Below, piece by piece: positions 58,316-64,000 of a stretch of DNA of 64,000 nt. Every line of letters starts with the position of its first letter. Position 1 is the stretch's first letter. Position numbers and translations under genes: made by a program. The stretch covers positions 2,750,001 through 2,814,000 of the forward strand of contig JBAMJR010000140.1 in the NCBI GenBank assembly GCA_038501785.1, given 5' to 3'. The stretch is from Myoxocephalus aenaeus. Its lineage: Eukaryota > Chordata > Actinopteri > Perciformes > Cottidae. The notes under the pieces were generated by a model. It worked only from the letters and a program-made list of their open reading frames with translations. It was not told the DNA's origin and made no database searches.

Positions 58316-60152
58316 CTGATACGGCGAGATCTGAAATGCAAGGCTTATTTATTAGCATTTGTTTTATTGTAAAAACCAAGAGAGGGTTGCGTCCCCGCAG
58401 CTGGTTTTAGTCCTTGTGGTTTTGTCCATATATTTAAATATTTGGCCTGATGCAAGCAGACACGATGACGTAAAATAAAAAAAAAGAAGAAGCTGTGCTT
58501 CGGCTCCACTGCCTCATGGCGGGTTAAATGGAGCGGAGGGCAATGAGCAATCCTCACACAATCCCTCTCCTCCATGCCGCAGGTTGTTCTTCCCCCTCCG
58601 AACCCATCGCTTCCCGGCTTAAAGCTCGAGCCCCGTGGGGTCCCGACAGGCTGCGGCGAAACACAAGTGGATGCGGCAGGTTGCCATGGGAACTTAATAA
58701 CCCAGCAGTTGTAGCGAGAGAGGGAGTCAACTCCAGTACCCGGCGAAGCGTGCGTCTGAAGGCAATAAATTGAATGCTTTGGAGGGGAAGGAGACAGAGA
58801 GGGGGGGAAAAGAGGCAACAGGGACCGTGTGTTACTGCGAAATAACCTTTTAAGTCTGAATTAAATATTTTGTCATCTCCGAGCTGCCCCTCCCTCTCGG
58901 GGGGCCGGAGGTTAAACGGCTGTCTGCATTGTCTCGAGGACGCGACCGGCGGGCCGCCTTCTGCTGCGTGTCACGACCGCTGACCGAGGGACGCCTGGCT
59001 GATTTTATTTATTTATTTCACTTTTCTTTTTTTTTTTTGCTTCTTCTTCAACCTCACCTACAACTGTCATTGCTTTGACTGCCGGGCCATTACGCGCACT
59101 CGTCTCCAGGGCGCAATTGATGTGGCCGTCGGCTGTCGGGGCTCAAAAGCCTCCGACACGCCGCCTGATTGCCAAGCATCCTCTATGCCGCGTAAATCTT
59201 TCATTAACCGCCAATCTATCATTAATTATCGGCTCCTGGCATTTATGGATAGGTGGGGAGATTGATAGCGGGGTGGGGTGTCGGGTTCAGAGCTGCTGTT
59301 GACTGTTTCTGGAGCCAATCCATAATGACTCCCGACAAAGAGCAGCCCTCTTAACTTTTATTTATAAGTGGGGGCCCTGTTCGCCACTCGCCAGAGGTGT
59401 TGTTCATCTTCCTAGCTAACCCGATAACATTAGTGCTCACGGCGGCTGGAAAACAGCTTTATCTTCATTCTCGCGTCTCTCGCGGTCCGTCTCCATATGT
59501 TTACGGACAGCTCGATGATCATCTCTCTTTAACTCCACGGGCTCTTCGGTTGTTGTTGTTTTTTTCCCCAGCTCCCTTAAAAGAAAGAAATTAATTCCCC
59601 TCTGAGGCTTAAGCGCTGAACCAACCAATGTGTGTGTGTGTGTGTGTGTGTGTGTGTTGACCGTCCACTTAAAGATGAGGTATCTGCTTTTGATTCAGCG
59701 GCCGGTTGACAGCTCCGTGGCCCAGAAAGCCTTCTGTTATCTGGCTTTGCATGGGATTAGCTGTCAGCTACCTGCTGCAGTAAACAAACAAATAGAACCA
59801 GCCCAATTATAAGGGCAGTGTCCGCGACATCCCTGCGCTGCCACGGCGCTCAATAAAACCAGGCCCCGTGCGAGTCTATAAATCATCGGGAAAACCTTGG
59901 CCTAAATGTGCCAGCGAGACATCTTTCTTTCTCTCTTTACACCCTAATTCTCTTCCCCCCGTCGCCCTGCTCTCCCCGGACCTAACACTATTTACAGCTT
60001 CTCAGATGCTTAAGCCACCAAAATGTAGCGTCGTTTTATCTTTAGACAAGTCGATAAGGCGGCGTATTGGTTTTCTGCTAAAAGCCACGGATTGTGCTGC
60101 ACGTATTGAATCATCAGCCGGGCAGTTCAGACTACAGCACAGGGAGGCACAT

Positions 60153-60187
<35 letters not shown>

Positions 60188-63100
60188 CCTCAGTTTGCTT
60201 CATTCTCTGACATTCACCTGGTGGAGAGAAAGATATTAAAATCTTGGATAACACAATGTAGCAGGAGAGGGGGAAGTGAGACGTGGAAGGGGGCGGGGCG
60301 GGGTGAGACAGGGGAACAGGAATAGACGTGGAATGAACACCCCTCCAGAGTGCTTTATCCTGCGTTGTCACGCTCTGTTATCCCGGCAGTCGACTTCATA
60401 TTTAGTGACAAAGACTAGATTAGAGCCGTCCCCGCTTCCTCCACCCCGCGATTGCACAAGTGTTCCTCCTTCCCGAGCTGCCGAGGGTGAGCCGCATGGA
60501 GGCGGAGGCGCTCGAGGGTTCCAAAGTGCAGAAGGTCAAAGCCACGGCCAGAGGAGGAGGAGGAGGGGAACCGGGCCGGGCCTGCAGACGGACAGACTGG
60601 TCACACTGGTCACACTGGTCATTATTCCAGTCACATGTCACCGTGGAATGAGAGAACTCAGCAGGTTCCATTAAAACCCCACGCTCGGCCGCGCAGGCAG
60701 CCGAGCGGCGGCTCTGTGGATTGTGGGGAAAGCTGAATAGGGGGTTATTGGAGGTGGCTGACAGAGGATGACCTCTGTGTGTGTTTTTGGCCTCTGTGTT
60801 GTTCCACTGAGGGCTCACAGAAAAAAAAGGGGGCCGGCCTGGACTGAAGCTCGGTCTATCGGTCAAAAACAGCCCTCGAGTGACTTTCAGCCCCAGCGAG
60901 CGGCTCGCTTCTTGCTCTTGATTTGCGCTCACGTAACAGTGTCTCCCAAAAGATGATCAGCCTCCACAGACCCTCTCTCTCTCTCCGTGTCACTCCGCTG
61001 GCAGCGCTCTCCTGCGGAGAGTTCCCCGTGTTAACCGAAAGGGGAGACAAGTATTGAGCTTTCGGCAGACACAATAACAGAATTAGGATTCATGTAGCGT
61101 GGCTTTACAGGTACTCTTCCAAATGACTCCGCGGAGCCCTTCAGGCTACTGTCAGCCCGAAAACCCTCACTGGAGACGTACAGCTAATGTGCCCTTGGTG
61201 TTTCGCAGCACAGGAGCAGATGGTTATGATATGGATTACGCTGACAGTAAGTCAATAAGACCCAGATCCTGGGTTCGCGCCGGATTAGTCAATTGTTTCT
61301 GGGCCTCCTTTTATGATTTTGTTTTTTGCTGATTTGCTCGCGCCTCTCTGCGCTTTCAGCTCCGTTTGAAGCCGCGCTCTGCGTCCTCCTCTTCGGCGTG
61401 AAGGTATAAGCGAGACGGGAAACTTCAGGAATAATTGTGAAACGATGCTCCGAGGCATTCGCCTCGCGGTGGCTGCAGCTCTGGCTTGTCGAGCAAAACA
61501 GAGGACGCTCGGTCTCAATCTTGTTTATCGCTCCCGCGCCATATGTTACACGTCCGCATGCTTTACTCTGATATATGATACGCGCGGACCAGCTTTGGTT
61601 ACAATTAACCAATGCTCCATCCAACCGGAGTGCAGCAATTAAACGCCGTCCAATCAAATTTGTGTGACAACCCGGCGCCTTTCATCCCAGCAGGGATCCA
61701 GACGGCCCACCTGCCCCCAGCGCCATCTCAGAGATGGTCTTGAATAGCTAATGAGGCAGCGCCGCTGCAGCGTTGGGACACTCAACGCCAAACCAATACA
61801 GTGAAAATTCCACTTGATCTCGTCATCAAGCCTCGCTGGGGTTTTTTGTTTTTTTCATGTGTCAGCATTCTCTCTTTTGATCCCTCGTCAGCGCAGACAT
61901 AGGAGCGTTTTTGGTTTGTTTTAACTGTTTCACTGGAGTTTGCGGGCACCTGCTGTGCACATCGTGCGTTTCAACTGCAGTCCCACGCAGGGAGCAGGGG
62001 GAGGGGGGGACATCAAAATGTTTTGAGTTTTTTTGTGTGTAAACGGTGGACTCGTCTGCGCTCATCCGTTGTCATGTTGTTGAGAGAATATTCAGGAGGT
62101 GATCGGCTGAGCAGCTACACGGCTTTGAGCTGCAGGAAGTGCACTTCAAAGAATGTGTCTCAGCTGCGAGGCTCTTTGCTTACACTTTTTATGGTTTTGT
62201 TAAAAAGCAATCCATTTTTAGCGATTATTCCAGCTTTTGTTCGTGCAAAAGCAGGGAGAGGGGGGTTATTTTACCACAGCTGTGATAGAAATATACATAT
62301 ATATATTTATAAATTAAACAAAAGCATTGAGTGAAGTCGCCTCTCGCCGAGCTGCAGACAGCCCAAACTCTGTTCGGTCCTGATGTGAGTGGAGAGAAGT
62401 GTTGAGTACTCTCACAGCTGGAAAACAATACCACAACAAATAATGCATGAGGGGCCAGCAGAGGGGGAGCACACAAATAGGAATGATTCATTATACATGC
62501 ACTACTCGCCGAGTATGTGTGCGCAAGCGGGCGAGCTCAAGCCGGTTAATACGCGGTGTTTTCCATAAGTCAGGCGGGGCGCCTCACCTTTGGCGTCTGA
62601 GAAAAACTGTCTGAACCCACCTCTCTTTAGCTTTCCCTTTCTATCTCTCCTCCTCCAGATTTTATTATGAAAACGGAATTTGCTCACAGTCGACAAGTCA
62701 AAATGCTCTTTCCCCCCCCGTGTGCTTTCTTTTGACATCTTCTGGCCTTGATGGGCAAAAAAGAAAAGAAAAAGCGTACGTTGGGCCTCAAACCGAAGCG
62801 CTCATCAGTCATGACATGCCATTAGTGTTCAAAAGGCCAATTACGGAAAAAAAACTACAAGGCACTCAGAGTCACTGCTAAACGCCAGACTTCGATTGCA
62901 GCTTGACCTCACCGCGATTTGCGTGCGCAGCTGAGCACCAAATAATAGATGGAGGATCTTTAACATAATTACGCCTTAATGGACGGCGAAGCCACGTTGT
63001 CAAAAAAATTGGTATGCGGGGGGCCTCAGCGGCGTTTTAGGCGGAGATGGCAGAGCACATTTGTCTCCACGTCAAAGGGAGACAAGGGGGGGTTGACATG

Positions 63101-64000
63101 TTGGGACGGCACCACCCTCTGTAAGATCATCTCCCATCAGGCAATGCTGTGCTTTCTAGTCTAATTGCAGTGAATTCCCCCCCACCCGCCCACCCCCTTA
63201 ATCATACCACTGCCATTCTGTTGACAAAGCCGGATGAACTTCTGGCGGCCATATTAGCAGCAATATTGACCAACTCCTCCAAGGTGACCGCCAATAACGG
63301 CGGTCAGCTCCAGTCTGCTGCATTTAGCAAAAGCTTCTTTTTTTTTGTGTGAAGTCAGCCCCATTAAGTCAGGGATAATTGTGTGTGTGTTCTCCATGGT
63401 GAATATTTGATCTGCTGTTTGCCCTTTGCTGGCCACACAGTGCAGAATAATGGCCCTCTTTGAGCGGCGCGAGGCAAAACCTTGGGCTCCTTCGGCCCAG
63501 GAAGAGTCCATCCCAATTACTCTATCAATTATTAATTCATCATAAAGGTCGTCCCTTTGCTCCATTATCCACACCAGTCTGAGCATGCCAATGTCACGAG
63601 TGTTAACAGGGCCTTCAGGTCAAAGAAACCACCCAGACACAGACAAACGCTGCAGAACGCTTAGGAATTAAATGTGTGTATAATTAATGAGGGCCGGGAA
63701 ATTTTAATACTTCAGAATGGGGTAACGTTGTATTAAAAGGTTACAATGAGAATTTCATTGACCTTAGCCTACTCTTCCGGCTGTTTTGAAACCTCATCGC
63801 ACTCTTTGGAGAGAACCCAATTTCTATTTTAGAGCTGACAGACAGCAGTAAGATAGCTTCTACTGGCTCGCCACTAGCACTCGTGGAAAAATGAAACCAG
63901 ATACAAACAAACTGTGCGTAGCTCTTTGATATTGGTTGAATTTAGATGTAACTCCCCAGTAATGCCTACTTTTTTGCCACTTTGTCACAGATCTGTTGAC
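58316..64000. other. Intergenic; regulatory-like islands, no gene
   Basis: (GT)n at 59630-59657 and (CA)n at 60154-60183. CNE-like unique sequence at 59080-59345 (TTTCATTAACCGCCAATC, ATCATTAATTATCGG), 61090-61330, 61600-61700 (GCAATTAAACGCCGTCC) and 63500-63760 (CAATTACTCTATCAATTATT, GTATAATTAATGAGGG). The 170-codon minus frame at 60420-60932 has no recognisable domain. Nothing here supports a coding gene. Confidence 0.4.

Noticed and set aside
60420..60932. 170-codon minus frame
   Set aside because: No recognisable motif; GC-rich, with an overlapping open frame on the other strand.
61240..61300. Isolated tRNA B-box-like GGGTTCGCGCC
   Set aside because: No A box or cloverleaf partner at suitable distance.

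Overview
The window looks like a piece of a teleost fish chromosome, probably a percomorph. It carries one spliced gene with vertebrate GT-AG introns, very many dinucleotide microsatellites, and remnants of fish-typical repeats: an L2-clade LINE, two other LINE families with short C-terminal fragments, piggyBac-type elements, hAT-type MITEs and tRNA-derived SINE-like pieces. There is no bacterial or viral gene organisation.

The only intact host gene I can support is the klf6 orthologue (Krueppel-like factor 6), plus strand, four coding exons at 4538-4639, 6308-6893, 7675-7798 and 8553-8604. Together they encode 287 residues with three C-terminal C2H2 zinc fingers. A CpG-rich promoter with three CCAAT boxes and several GC boxes lies at about 3950-4300, and a likely poly(A) signal at 9738-9743. 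Everything 5' of the promoter (1-3660) is intergenic: a LINE tail, a TTAA-flanked piggyBac-like element and a perfect 39-bp foldback.

From about 9.8 kb to the end of the window (54 kb) I find no host coding gene that I can name. Two kinds of sequence alternate. One kind is high-complexity, AT-leaning sequence dotted with homeodomain, octamer and TCF-like motifs (for example 11.8-12.2, 13.7-14.0, 17.6-18.1, 19.2-19.3, 29.4-30.5, 43.4-43.7, 56.1-57.1, 59.1-59.4 and 63.5-63.8 kb). I infer these to be candidate conserved regulatory islands of a klf6 gene desert. The other kind is repeat clusters, concentrated at 12.7-13.65, 33.4-36.6, 38.0-49.2 and 57.3-58.3 kb.

The repeat clusters hold the most unusual content. 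A 24-bp, 23-copy minisatellite has grown out of the C-terminal coding region of a LINE. Two spliced exons of a DUF4806-type gene lie broken by a frameshift next to a decayed piggyBac transposase. A MITE has had its centre replaced by about 360 bp of (TA)n with 70-bp higher-order spacing. A hAT-like MITE sits inside the L2 element with an exact 8-bp target duplication. A 336-bp TA-flanked MITE with 13-bp perfect terminal repeats and a perfect 36-bp internal palindrome has split an older interspersed repeat; this is my best candidate for an undescribed element. Assignments of repeat families rest on remembered family features and on the reading frames, not on a database search.
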